Assembly: GCA_023014335.1 (NCBI GenBank)
Contig: JAECYW010000026.1
Location: 620,001 to 684,000, forward strand
Source of the DNA: Galerina marginata
Taxonomy: Eukaryota; Basidiomycota; Agaricomycetes; Agaricales; Galerinaceae
DNA: 64,000 bases
Reading direction: 5' to 3'
The first letter of the stretch is position 1; every line of letters starts with the position of its first letter. Position numbers and translations under genes: made by a program. This document shows, one piece after another, positions 1 through 10,516 of this stretch. Under the pieces are notes generated by a model that saw nothing but the letters and a program-made list of their open reading frames with translations, did not search any database and was not told the DNA's origin.

Positions 1-334
1 TGCAGGGCACCGCTTGTCGTTCTCGGACTCATACAAAGCGTTTAAGATGGCGGCAGGTCAAGGTTGTTTATTATCCTACAGGCTTCCTACTGTCAACTGA
101 CCGTTGACTTTGACAGATGCTTGATAATGAAATGTAACGTATGGTCGCCCCAAATTTATGAGCAGGATGCAACCTGGGCGTTGACGGTTTGATGCACATT
201 CGCATTGCCGCAATAGACGATCACTGAAACTCACGAAGATATGCGCGAGTCCCTAATTCACTGGCGAATATCCAAGTTGCAGACGAGAAGGCTAAAACTG
301 ACGTTCAACTCACGACGATGTCAAGTATGTAAAG

Positions 335-352
335 CAATCAGTTTATTATAAA
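335..352 (+). promoter_or_regulatory. conserved TATA-like promoter block of F-box gene A1
   Basis: The block CAATCAGTTTATTATAAA lies about 190-205 bp before the A1 start codon and is followed by a conserved GACATATTGCC segment. Near-identical blocks precede A2, A5 and A6 at the same distance, so it is probably the core promoter. Duplication alone could also explain the conservation. Confidence 0.5.
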
Positions 353-541
353 TTGGGCAAATCGACATATTGCCCTCGGCAGTAGTCCACTTGTGACTTA
401 TGACCCAAATTTAACCTCACCGCCCTTATCTCAATGCGGTGCAGTTTCACGTCTATTCTCAGCCTGAGCTTGATCAGCGTTGTGTGGAAACATGGGTAGC
501 TAAAAAACAGCCATTCGAACTCTCCTTTACTACACCACGAA

Positions 542-1910
542 ATGTCCTCAAGCTTCGCCCCCTTTTCGCACCTCTCGCAGGAGGTCGTCGACCAGATCAT
601 CGACTCCCTTCTTGACACAGGCAAACCTGAACATGGGATATCAAACTTTTGTGCCTGTGCACTGGTGTGCCGCTCATTTCGACATCGCTCACAGAAACAC
701 ATATTCCATTTGACGAGAGGCTTTCACAGTAAAGATAGAGTCAACTCCTTCCATGCAATCTTGGAGGACAATCCGCGGATCGCGTCCTATGTTCGCAGGC
801 TATGCCTCAGCATGAACTCGGTATCCGAATGGGTGGTTGATGATCCTGTATTTCTCCAAATCATGAAGCTCGTTACGCAAAACTTGGCCGTCGGCATGCA
901 ATTTAAATTATCGATCTTCGGAGGCCCCTGGGACAAGTTCCAATTTACGAGTAATCGAACCTTCGAAACACGATTCATCAAGCCATTCGTCACTCCCTTC
1001 ATAACGTCTCTTGACTTACAGGATGTATTCAACATTCCGGTCTCCTTATTTGCTCATTGCCCACACCTGGTAGAACTGAAGTTGATCTACATTACAGTGG
1101 AGGCTGTACGACCGCCTCATGCCATCGACATTGACCATTCCTTGCGCCCCCGACCTCTGGAATTTGAATTCAGATACTGTGATGACACGATCCAAATTCT
1201 GGCCGAAACTTATGTTGACTTCAGTCGTTTGCAACACCTTTCTGTTTCCGGCTACAATATTTCACGTGAATTAGACGACATAAACCGCATTCTGGCCGCC
1301 TCTTCCAGGTCGTTGGAACGTCTGGAGTTTGCTTTCGGTACGCTCAGAGCTCCCAAATATCATTCGAACATTTCACTAAGCCTACTTGAATTCCCAAACA
1401 GAAGAATTGGAGGACAGACTTTCTGATGTATACGATCTCGGCAGAATCCCCAACCTAGCATCTTTGTCTTTATCCACAGTGACGCTGGACCCTGCCGATG
1501 GTGAAGACCCTAATGCGGACCTTTGCAACCTTCTGCGCACAATCCCCAGTGGAAAAAACAAAATGAAGATGATTGTACTTGCTTTCAAAGGAGTCCTCGA
1601 AGCTCCCTGGAGTCTTGCGGCATACCTGGAACAACTTGATGCCAGGAGTTCTCTCAGTGGGCTGCTGGTAAAGATAGCCGAACGGGAACCGCTGGCGGTT
1701 AAATTTAGGCTAGATATTGCCGTTGACTATGGCGAATACACTAGCGAAGAAGAGGGAGACGATGGGGAAATTTACCCTGGCAAGGAAAGTGGAGAGATAA
1801 AGCAAGAAGTGAATGAGGAGATGCCAAGTTGGGTAGCAAAAAATCTGGAGTTTATGACACACTTGAGTTCGAACATTTCTTTAGAGTACGATTACGAGCT
1901 TCGCTTGTAG
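542..1910 (+). CDS. F-box protein, family A (copy A1)
   Basis: Two exons, 542-1337 and 1402-1910, give 434 residues. The intron (1338-1401, 64 nt) starts GTACGC, has a CACTAAG branch-like site and ends AAACAG; it is phase 1 and joins ...EFAF to EELEDRLSD. The N terminus (about residues 5-55) has the F-box pattern: FSHLSQEVVDQIIDSLLD followed by CALVCRSFRHRSQKHIF. The rest is an irregular repeat-like substrate domain with an acidic stretch near the C terminus. F-box proteins recruit substrates to SCF ubiquitin ligases; the substrate here is unknown. The ATG was chosen because all paralogues align from MSSSF. It is the inverted-arm partner of pseudogene A6, but its middle third is nearly identical to A5 (gene conversion). 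A TATA-like block lies about 195 bp upstream. Confidence 0.8.
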
Positions 1911-3340
1911 GCCAACCAGTGCGTGGCAAGTATTTACAAATCCATTTTCTTTTTTTTTCTTCTGAATTTAATTTGAGAAGTTGCGGTACAAAACATGAGT
2001 AGGATTTCCTGAGAAGGAAGTACGCAGCACCGTATACGATGTGGGAGAGCCAGTGACCAACGCAGTCGCATTGTCGGGAGGGCGAGACAAATCAGCTGGT
2101 TACGGTCGAGCAGCGGGGTGAGTGTAAGATGATACGAAGAGAATGAAGGTATGTCATCAACGAAAACTGGATGGCGCATTTGCAACTCCCGCCGTACTGC
2201 GGCTTTGATATCGACAATTTTGCTCGCCGTGTGCTTGCGGAATTTCGTGGTTGGCGGTGTTGCTTTCCAAAGTGTCCTAGAATGCATGTCGAATGCTCAG
2301 CAAACAGTATTTGTAGGTTCGTATGCCAATGCAGACACACCACGAGGAAGGGAGGTGCCAGATGTTGTAACTTGTTATTCGATCGGCTCGCAGCTGGCTT
2401 GGCGAGGCCACCCTCTATGACATTTTCCTAACCTTATTCATAGTTGTGAACTTGTGGTAGTTTCGGTCAACAGGCTCGAGGCGTAGGCCGTGGCATGCAT
2501 GCCAAGAAGCTGGATGTAGTCCATGCCAGCATTATCAATCGTCACAAGCAAAGGTAGCACTCGACTTCAACGGCTCGGATGGCAAGCTGCAGAATGTACG
2601 CGAGATGTGGGGTGGTAAGCTGCGTGACAAGGTCGTCGTCAGGAGGCCAGCCAAAGGCAGGAGAAGTCAAGTCCAAGGATAGAGATGAGCTGCGCAACAA
2701 GTTTATTATCGAGAGGCAGAAGGGCAGGGGGCGTCGAGCTTGAGGGGGAGGCGCGGAGGGGGACAGGAAGCCACGGGTGTATTACCAACCCTTCATAGTA
2801 ATGTTCCTGAAAAGTAAAGCAAGTTATTGGAGAGCCTTGATACGCAAAGAGTAAAATCATACCAAGAGTGCGGAGGAGTCGACTCGGAGCGGAGGAGGTA
2901 ACTAGGTAACCGCAATCTGCGAAGGCAATGCTCGCTTCGCCATCCGAGTCTTGGAGTTATTGTACATCCTACTTGTCCGAGGGTCATGGTTCACATGTTC
3001 CACGCCATTGAAGTCTTTGGCTAATGTATGTGTCGTCGAAAGGAGTTTCCCTAGAGCCACAAGAGACGGATAGAGACAGACACGCAACGCGTTGCATTGC
3101 CTTGCTTTGCGTCTATCCCTCCCTCAAGCTCTCTCCTTACCGTACACACAATATGCATGTAAAAAGTAAAGTACGGCAATCTATTAACCTTCTTGAGCCA
3201 GAAAACCGATGAAATAAGGACAATTGAGAGCTGTAATGTTCAGTTACACTTGCGAACAGGATCGTCCTTGAATCGGTGAAATCTTGACCAAATCGGCCAA
3301 TTTTTTCAACTAGGTCTACAGAATGCGACGAATTATACCA
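1911..3340. other. intergenic, no gene recognised (left-arm specific)
   Basis: Only short ORFs without recognisable motifs are present. This stretch has no counterpart in the right inverted arm: similarity to the A6 copy stops right after the stop codon. It was therefore either inserted in the left arm or lost from the right. Confidence 0.4.
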
Positions 3341-3389
3341 GTCTACAAAGATTCAAGAAGATCGAAGAACAATTGAGACGTACAGAGGA

Positions 3390-3745
3390 GGAACAATATC
3401 AAAAATTTTGCATCAGCGAATCGAGAATTTGGCTTTGTTTGGCCACCGGTTCCACCCCTAGAGAAAGATTGCTCGCTGCGCTCGCAATTAATGGAGAGGA
3501 GTGCGAGGCGGATGTTGGACTTGTGTTGGGCAGAAGCACGGCGAAACCAAAAATAGATTCGGCGTTTGCGAATTTCATATCAAGTCCGATTAGGGATTTT
3601 GTGACCAAACCCCCGTCACTGCTGTGCATTAGTTGTAGAGCAATCCATTTTCAGTTTGTCTCTTGCCATCCCGTGCGACGCCATGCTACACTACGCGTCT
3701 TAAACCTCAGCTCTACTTTACGGTAAGCACAATTGTAATTCAGTT
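3390..3745. repeat. noncoding block shared in inverted orientation with 21.6-21.8 kb
   Basis: The six-frame translation around 3590-3720 (IRDFVTKPPSLLCISCRA...) is mirrored on the minus strand near 21640-21770 (IRDFVTKLSSLPCIRCRA...). DNA similarity continues to the segment at about 3735-3765. No convincing gene is present. It is one of the landmarks of the large inverted duplication. Confidence 0.6.
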
Positions 3746-4950
3746 CGTTCGGAAGCCTGGTTAAAAAAACTGACAACATCAGCAAAAGGGCCGGAGAATG
3801 ATAACCGGCTATATCCTGTTGCGGAGTTTATGATCGAGAAAAACATCATGGCGGCATTACGGCCGTAACATAATGGGAGTATTCCATCATATGGGTTGCA
3901 ATGTTCGAATTCTCTCACCTTGATCACAGTGTCCTTGTCACTGGATTATGTGCAGACCATGCGGCGACTATAAGTGAATTATTACGATTATGATTTGAGG
4001 ACTTAGACGATTTTTTGTTCGGTAACTTTCATCACGTGCTCATGTTGAATTCGTTGTCAACTGGTTTTCCATCTCCGACTCCGCAAGTTGAACTTGTCCC
4101 CAACTCATCGCCCCTCCGAGTCCCTGCTCCATGACCATCCCGTCTGTTCTCTTCTGTGCCCCTTATACCGTACATGCTCTTCATTTGCCATATGTGTTGG
4201 CTTCGGCAGTCTGTTGCCACCACCAGTTCTGGGGTCGTGTCACTCCCCTGTTTCCGACGCCTGTGTCGGTTCGCCATCTGTTCGCGAGGCGACGCGTTCT
4301 TCTTGTAAACTTTCCATGTTCGTTTTCCATCCATCCCACCCATCTATCTGGGGTCAGTTTCCGTTCAGTTTGACCGCCCTCTCACCCGGAGTAAGTTGAC
4401 CGCCTCTATCCTTGCCCTGAGCTCAATGCTAATCACTTTCCTTTGTTTTTTAGTTTTAGTCTTGATCTCGACGGTGTCAGGTAGTTGTTATTTGGGCGCT
4501 GTTCTCATTTCAGCCTGGGAGGTGGATCTGGTAGTGTGGCTTTGGTGTCTGTTATACATGACCATGCATGTCTCTTATTTTCTTTGAATATATACCTTCC
4601 TGTGCCATTATTCCCTTTGTACCATGACTTGTACCAAGGTCTGCAGCAGACCACGCAATGAAAACTAGCTGTCAAATATATTGTGACCATGACAGTGATA
4701 TAAGATACAAATTGGGTCATATGGTGTATGATTATCCTACGTATTACGGCCAATTGCTGAACTTGCAGTTAGTATGTAGCCCGTTCATAAGGTCAAACAA
4801 ACGCCCATGTCGGGTTATCAGGGATTGTAGAAATTATGAGCGACCACAAAGATTGTGGTCCGATCACAATCAAATATATCCGGGATATAAGACGCCGGCC
4901 TTTTTGCTGATGAAGTTTATCCAGTTCGCACTTCAATCAACGCATTTTCC
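3746..4950. other. intergenic, no gene recognised
   Basis: Contains only short ORFs with no recognisable domain. There is no clear counterpart in the right inverted arm, so it is probably an insertion or a region lost on the other side. A short palindrome occurs near 4841-4862 (ACCACAAAGATTGTGGT). Confidence 0.35.
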
Positions 4951-4954
4951 GACT

Positions 4955-5225
4955 CCTCCTTAGCACCCCCATCTCCTGAGAGTCTTCCTAATCCATTACT
5001 CATCTGATTCATCGGACGGTCCAGGATATCTTCAACCGCATCGCAGGCGCGTTCTGTCGCGCGGACACCAACAACGCCTCATTGGCACCATCGTTCCTCA
5101 CGTTTCCTTTTCGCCACGGGATTTACGCGATGACTTGCTGACCGATGTCGTCCTTGTCTTCTACATAAGCTGTGATTCGGCCGTTCTTTCCTCACTGTCC
5201 TGCCATAATAATTTGGATTGTAGGT
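4955..5225 (-). pseudogene. remnant of RNase H1-like gene, 3' part (copy R1)
   Basis: The minus strand contains a decayed stretch reading roughly DAVEDILDRP followed by a GLGR-like segment. It matches the C-terminal part of the RNase H-like gene at 10.5-12.3 kb (DALEEILERQ...GLGR) and the fragments at 21.3 and 24.5 kb. Stops and frame changes interrupt it. It lies just upstream of F-box gene A2 in divergent orientation. The same arrangement, inverted, is seen at 21.3 kb beside A5. Confidence 0.55.
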
Positions 5226-5632
5226 CCGACAGCAAGTTCAACCTGCAGATCAGGAAAAGCCTCGAGGCTCGGATGATACGAGAAATGTTCCAATAAAGAT
5301 ACTTCTAGTGAAGATGGCGGCATCGGAGGGTAAAACTGAAATTGATCAACCTTTGACTTTGATTGATCCTTGGTAGGGAAACCGGACAGTTGGTAGCCTC
5401 TGCTCTTCTGAGCCAGATGCCATCTACGACATCGAAGCTTTGACGCATTTACCTGCACGGTGCTGTCATTGGGCTGGCAGATTCAAAGACGCGAAAGGTT
5501 ACATCTGAAATCTACCAAGGCTCACGCGAGTCCCTGAATCTCATGGCAAAATATCGATTGTGCAGATGAGAACATTGAGAAGGCCAAAATTGACCTCGAT
5601 CTCACGGCAGGCAAAGAATATAAGTACGTATG

Positions 5633-5652
5633 TCAATCGGTTTATTATAAAT
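5633..5652 (+). promoter_or_regulatory. conserved TATA-like promoter block of F-box gene A2
   Basis: CAATCGGTTTATTATAAAT lies about 200 bp before the A2 start codon, matching the blocks before A1, A5 and A6 in sequence and spacing. Confidence 0.5.
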
Positions 5653-5850
5653 CGGGCAGACTGACGATTGACATATTGCCTTCGCCCATCAGTTCACTTG
5701 TGATCCAAATTCAACTTCGCCGTCCTAATCTCAAGGCGGTGCAGTTTCGCGTCTATGTTCAGCCTGATCAGCGCCAGCCCAACTTTGGGAGTGTGGAAAC
5801 GTGGTCGGTCGGAAATAAAGCCTCTCTCTCACTCTTCACCACCTCACGAC

Positions 5851-7218
5851 ATGTCCTCGAGTTTCTCCCCCTTTTCGCATCTATCGCAGGAGGTTGTTGA
5901 CCAGATCATCGATTCCCTCCTCGACACAGGCGAACCTGAACTTGGAATATCAAATTTTTATGCCTGTGCACTGGTGTGCCGCTCATTTCGACAGCGCTCA
6001 CAAAAGCACATATTCCATTCGACAACAATTCTTAACACCAGTAGCGCGGCTAGTTGTGAAGATAGAGTCGACGCACTCCATGGCATTTTGCAGGCGAATC
6101 CGCGGATCGCGTCCTATGTTCGCTGGTTACACCTCGACATAGACTCGGCATCTGAATGGGCGGTTGATGATGCTGTATTTCTCCAAATCATGAAGCTCGT
6201 CACGCGAAGTTGGGCAGTAGGGATGCGATTAGGATTATCCATCACCGGAGGGTGGGACAAGTTCCAATTTACGTGTAATCGAACGTTCGAAACGCGATTC
6301 GTCGAGCCGTTCGTCACTCCCTTCATAACATTCCTCCACTTACAGGATGTGTTCAACGTTCCGGTCTCCTTGTTCGCACATTGCCCACTTCTGATAGAAC
6401 TCAAGCTAATCAACGTGACAGTTGAGGCTGTACGACCGCCTCATGCCATCGACATTAACCATTCCTTGCGCCCTCGACCCCGGGAATTTACATTCAAATA
6501 CTGTGGGGATACGATCCAGACTCTGGCGGAAGCTTATGTCGACTTCAGTCATTTGCGACGCCTTTTAGTTTCCGGCTATCTTTCTGAGGAATTACACAAC
6601 ACAAACCGCATTCTAGCCGCCTCTTCCAGCTCGTTGGAACATCTGGAGCTTGCTTTCGGTACGCTCAGAGCTGCCAAATACCATTTAAACATTTTACTAA
6701 GCCAATTCCCACAAACAGAAGGACTTGACGCCCGACTTTCTGATGTGTACGATCTCGGCAGGGTCCCCAACCTCGCCTTTTTGTCAGTATCAACGGTAAC
6801 GCTCGCCAATAAAGACCATTTCACAGACCTACGCAACTTGCTGCGCACAATCCTCAGTGGAGAAAACAAAATGAAGACGATTGTACTCGCTTTCAAGGGT
6901 TACCTAGAAGCTCCCTGGAGTCTTGCGGCATGCCTGTATCAACTTGAAACCGAGAGCTCCCTCATTGCGGTGTTGGCAAAGATAGCCGAACGGGAACCGC
7001 TGATGGTGAAATTTAGGCTGGATATTAAAGTAGACTTTGGGGAATACTTTAGCGACGAAGAGGGAGAGGATGGGGAGAAATTCAAGGAAGATGCAGAGAT
7101 CAAAAAACAGGTGAATGAAGAGATGCCAATTTGGGTAACGAAAAATCTGGAGCTTATGACACAGTTAAGCTCGAACGTCTTCCTAGAGTACAATTACAAA
7201 TTCAAATTTCCTCGATGA
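5851..7218 (+). CDS. F-box protein, family A (copy A2)
   Basis: Exons 5851-6658 and 6719-7218 give 435 residues. The family intron is exactly 60 nt (6659-6718) and happens to contain no stop, so the reading frame also stays open if it is not removed; unspliced mRNA would add 20 residues. The F-box is at about residues 5-55 (FSHLSQEVVDQIIDSLLD; CALVCRSFRQRSQKHIF). The C terminus carries the acidic segment found in A1, A5 and A6. An upstream in-frame ATG at 5755 exists, but the family start is MSSSF at 5851. It is the inverted-arm partner of pseudogene A5. Likely an SCF substrate adaptor; the substrate is unknown. Confidence 0.8.
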   Translation: MSSSFSPFSHLSQEVVDQIIDSLLDTGEPELGISNFYACALVCRSFRQRSQKHIFHSTTILNTSSAASCEDRVDALHGILQANPRIASYVRWLHLDIDSASEWAVDDAVFLQIMKLVTRSWAVGMRLGLSITGGWDKFQFTCNRTFETRFVEPFVTPFITFLHLQDVFNVPVSLFAHCPLLIELKLINVTVEAVRPPHAIDINHSLRPRPREFTFKYCGDTIQTLAEAYVDFSHLRRLLVSGYLSEELHNTNRILAASSSSLEHLELAFGTLRAAKYHLNILLSQFPQTEGLDARLSDVYDLGRVPNLAFLSVSTVTLANKDHFTDLRNLLRTILSGENKMKTIVLAFKGYLEAPWSLAACLYQLETESSLIAVLAKIAEREPLMVKFRLDIKVDFGEYFSDEEGEDGEKFKEDAEIKKQVNEEMPIWVTKNLELMTQLSSNVFLEYNYKFKFPR

Positions 7219-7425
7219 ATAACTACATGATATTGTAGTTCTACTATCCTCGGAATTCAACTATGGTCATTGAGAGGACTGGAAAATTGAAATAACCAAC
7301 TGTTCTCCGGATCCAAACTGAGTACTGAGTCCCTAAATTTGTGTCAAGCGATAGTCACCTGATCGTCCATAACTCTCGATTTTAAGATGCCCAATCACTG
7401 TTTTTCCTTGCTCTTTCCCATCATC

Positions 7426-8674
7426 ATGACGCCTCCAGGTTTTGCCCCATTTTCGCATCTCTCGCAGGAACTCGTCGACGAGATCGTCGATGCACTCCTT
7501 GATACGCATAAAAGCGACGTCAATATATCACGCGTTTGTGCCTACGCATTGGTGTGCCGCTCCTTTCGACATCGTGCTCAGAAATACATATTTTATTCGA
7601 TGTCACTTTTAGGCCCCAGAACCGAAGCAAGCTGTCGGGAGAGAGTAGACTCTTTCCACGAAATATTGCAGAAGAACCCTCGGATCGCATCCTACATTCG
7701 CAGGCTGCGCTTCGATATGGACGACACGGTTAAATGGGTCTTCGAGGATCCTTTATTCCTCCAGATCATGGAACTTGTTACCAAAACCTGGGTGATGGGG
7801 ACAAAATTGGAATTATCCATCTTTGCATGGTCGGAGGATTTCCATTTTACAAATAATCGAACATTTGAAACTCGATTCGTCAAGCCATTCATCACTCCTT
7901 TCATCACGTCGCTCGATTTACACAATGTGTACGACGTTCCGCTCACCCTGTTTTCTCATTGCCCGCATTTGGTGGATCTCTCTTTGATATGGGTTACAGT
8001 GGAAGCTTCAACTCGGTTTAATGACATTGCTGTTGACCGATCCTTACGCTCTCGACCACATAACTTTACGGTCGAATCATTGGATAAATCGTTCCGAGCG
8101 CTGTCAGCGACCTCCATTGACTTCAGTCACTTGCAGTATCTTTCCGCCTCTGTTTATCTGTCGGACGAAATACCAGACCTGAACTTTATCCTCGAAGCCT
8201 CATCTAGCTCGCTAAAGTGTCTCGACCTCGAATTTGGTACGCTGATCATTCCCAAGTATCATTTGAAAGCCATACTAAGTAAAGACCATAACAGAGGAAC
8301 TTGAAGGACATCTTTCTGCTGTGTGGGATCTCAGCAGGATTCCCAACCTCGCGCAGTTGTTCTTGTCTGTGGTTAACTTAGACACTGTTGACGATGAAGA
8401 CCCATTTGCAGACCTGTGCAATCTGCTGCGGACATTTTGCAGTGAAACAACCAAAATAAAGACGATTGCCTTCAGCTTTATGGGAAAGCTCGACGCTTCC
8501 TGGAAGCTTTCGGCATACTTGGAAAAACTTGAAACCAGTCGCCCCCTTAGTACCGTGTTAGCCAAGATTGCCGAAAAGAAACCGCTGGAGGTAATAATTA
8601 GGTTGGATCTCACTGCTGAAGCGGAGAGAATAGAAGAGTTGGAGACTTGGATAGCGGAAATTCGCGGCTTATGA
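7426..8674 (+). CDS. F-box protein, family A, C terminus frameshifted (copy A3)
   Basis: Exons 7426-8236 and 8295-8674 give 396 residues; the 58-nt phase-1 intron is at the family position (GTACGC...ATAACAG). The F-box reads FSHLSQELVDEIVDALLD then YALVCRSFRHRAQKYIF. Compared with paralogues, one base is missing near 8655-8660, so the protein ends in EIRGL. The ancestral ending (RLMRQLSPNVSLEYNYNLH) continues just downstream in the next frame. About 20 residues are altered or lost and the acidic insert is also missing. The gene may still be functional. The start at 7426 aligns with the family; an in-frame ATG at 7387 is also possible. Confidence 0.7.
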
Positions 8675-9053
8675 GACAGTTAAGTCCCAACGTTTCCCTA
8701 GAGTACAATTACAATTTGCATTAGACCTCTGTCCAGCCATGAACGTCTTTTCCTACGTTTTTCTCAATGAAGTGATTGTAAAGTGAGCTCCGAAAAAGTT
8801 GATACTTAGGTGAAGGATTTCAGGGCTCCACTCCTTCAAAAAAATAATTGTGCATTACAGCTTTCGCCCCCTCGTGTAAATAGTAAATACATGCCTGCTT
8901 CGTCAAAGCCCTCTCCATTGTTGCCTATATGCCCAGGACTCCTTTCGACTTACAAATATTTCGCGTCAACCAACGATCACCTGATCGTTACAACACGCTT
9001 TAAATTCATCTGTTCAGCAACGTCTCTTTGCTTGCCTTCCCAAAGTTCCCATC
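8675..9053. other. intergenic between A3 and A4
   Basis: No gene seen. The first 50 bases are the displaced end of A3. A palindromic ACGATCACCTGATCGTT lies about 75 bp before the A4 start. A related CACCTGATCG motif lies about 60 bp before A3 (near 7357), which suggests a shared upstream element of these two genes. Confidence 0.35.
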
Positions 9054-10376
9054 ATGTCTTCAAGTTTTTCCCCATTTTCAAATCTCTCGCAGGAGCTCAT
9101 GGACGAGATCATAGACTCGGTTGTCGGTATACCGGGTACAGCAATAATAAAACCGACAAGGTCCCACCTTTGCGCTTTAGCACTGGTGTGCAGAGGCTTC
9201 CGACATCGCGCTCAGAAGCACATATTCTATTCGATGGCAATTTTAAGTCAGACAAGGCAGGCAAGTTATAGGGACGGAATCAACGCCTTACATGCCATCT
9301 TGCAGGAGAATCCCAAGATCGCTTCCTACGTCCGTTGGATAGGCTTCCATATCGACTCCAATATCATTGAGTGGGCCTTTGATGATCCTCTCTTCCTTCA
9401 AATCATGGCGCTCATCACGAAAACCTGGGCGCTGGGGATGAAATTGAGCTTATCCATTTCTGGGCTACCACCCACCCGGTTTTCCAACAATCGATCCTTC
9501 GAAATGCGATTCGTCAAGCCGTTCGTTACTCCGTTCATTACCTCCCTCCACTTATACTTCGTAGACGATGTTCCGCTTTGCTTGATCGCCCATAGCCCAC
9601 ATATAAAGGAACTGACATTGCAATCGGTGTCAATGGAAGCTGTACGCCCGCTTGACGCCATAGACATCGACCATTCCCTCCGCCCTCGACCACGAAAATT
9701 TACTTTCCAACCATATGGACCATATGGAGATACAACCCGATTCCTAGCAACCTACATTGACTTCAGTCACTTGCAACACCTTACCGTTTCTAACTTTCGA
9801 TCCCTTTCTGAAGAACTGCCCGACATAAAGCGCGTGCTCGATGCCTCATATAATTCGCTAGAGCGCCTAGAGCTTGAGGATGGTACGCTGATCGTTCTCA
9901 ATTGTCGTTTGAATATCTTCTAAGCAACGATCCCAACAGTGGGGTGGGGGGAACTTTCGACTTTATACAATCTCTCCTTGATCCCTAACCTCGTCGTATT
10001 ATCCATATCTACGGTGGACTTGAACGACATCGACCCATGCACCGAGCTTTGCATTCTGCTTCGTACGATCTCCAGCAGAAAAAATAAGCTGAAGAAAATT
10101 GCACTCGGCTTCGAGGGAGATATAGATGCTCCGTTGAGCCTCGAGAGGTATTTGACTAAACTTGAAACCGGGCGTCCCCTCAGCACGGTGCTAGGAGAAA
10201 TAGCCGGGCAGGAACAGCTGGTCGTAAAAATTGGACTACAGATTTTGTTGAACTACAGCGAGGAAATGAAAGGGAAGCGGAAGGAGGAGATGGAGCGCTG
10301 GGTGGCGAAAAATGTGAGCCTTATGGCAAAATTTAGTTCAAATATTTCCCTAGTGTTTAACTACGATTTCATCTGA
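9054..10376 (+). CDS. F-box protein, family A (copy A4)
   Basis: Exons 9054-9882 and 9940-10376 give 421 residues; the phase-1 intron is 57 nt (GTACGC...CAACAG) and contains a stop. The F-box is at residues 5-57: FSNLSQELMDEIIDSVVG, then LALVCRGFRHRAQKHIF. It is more diverged than A1/A2 and lacks the acidic C-terminal insert. The start ATG aligns with the MSSSF of its paralogues. Probably an SCF adaptor of unknown target. It lies tail to tail with the RNase H-like gene, 140 bp away. Confidence 0.75.
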
Positions 10377-10516
10377 ATATTACGATTTCATCCGAATGGT
10401 CGCATTAGAGAATGGCAACATCTGTGCTTGTACAATTTACATCTCAACCTTGTGACCAGAGAAACCAAACAAGATGAAAAAGGAGAGACATATGAGAGGA
10501 CTACTACAATCTAGGT

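Noticed and set aside
1386..1910. A separate downstream gene or a frameshift in A1
   Set aside because: The break coincides with a GT-AG intron conserved in position and phase in all family A copies.
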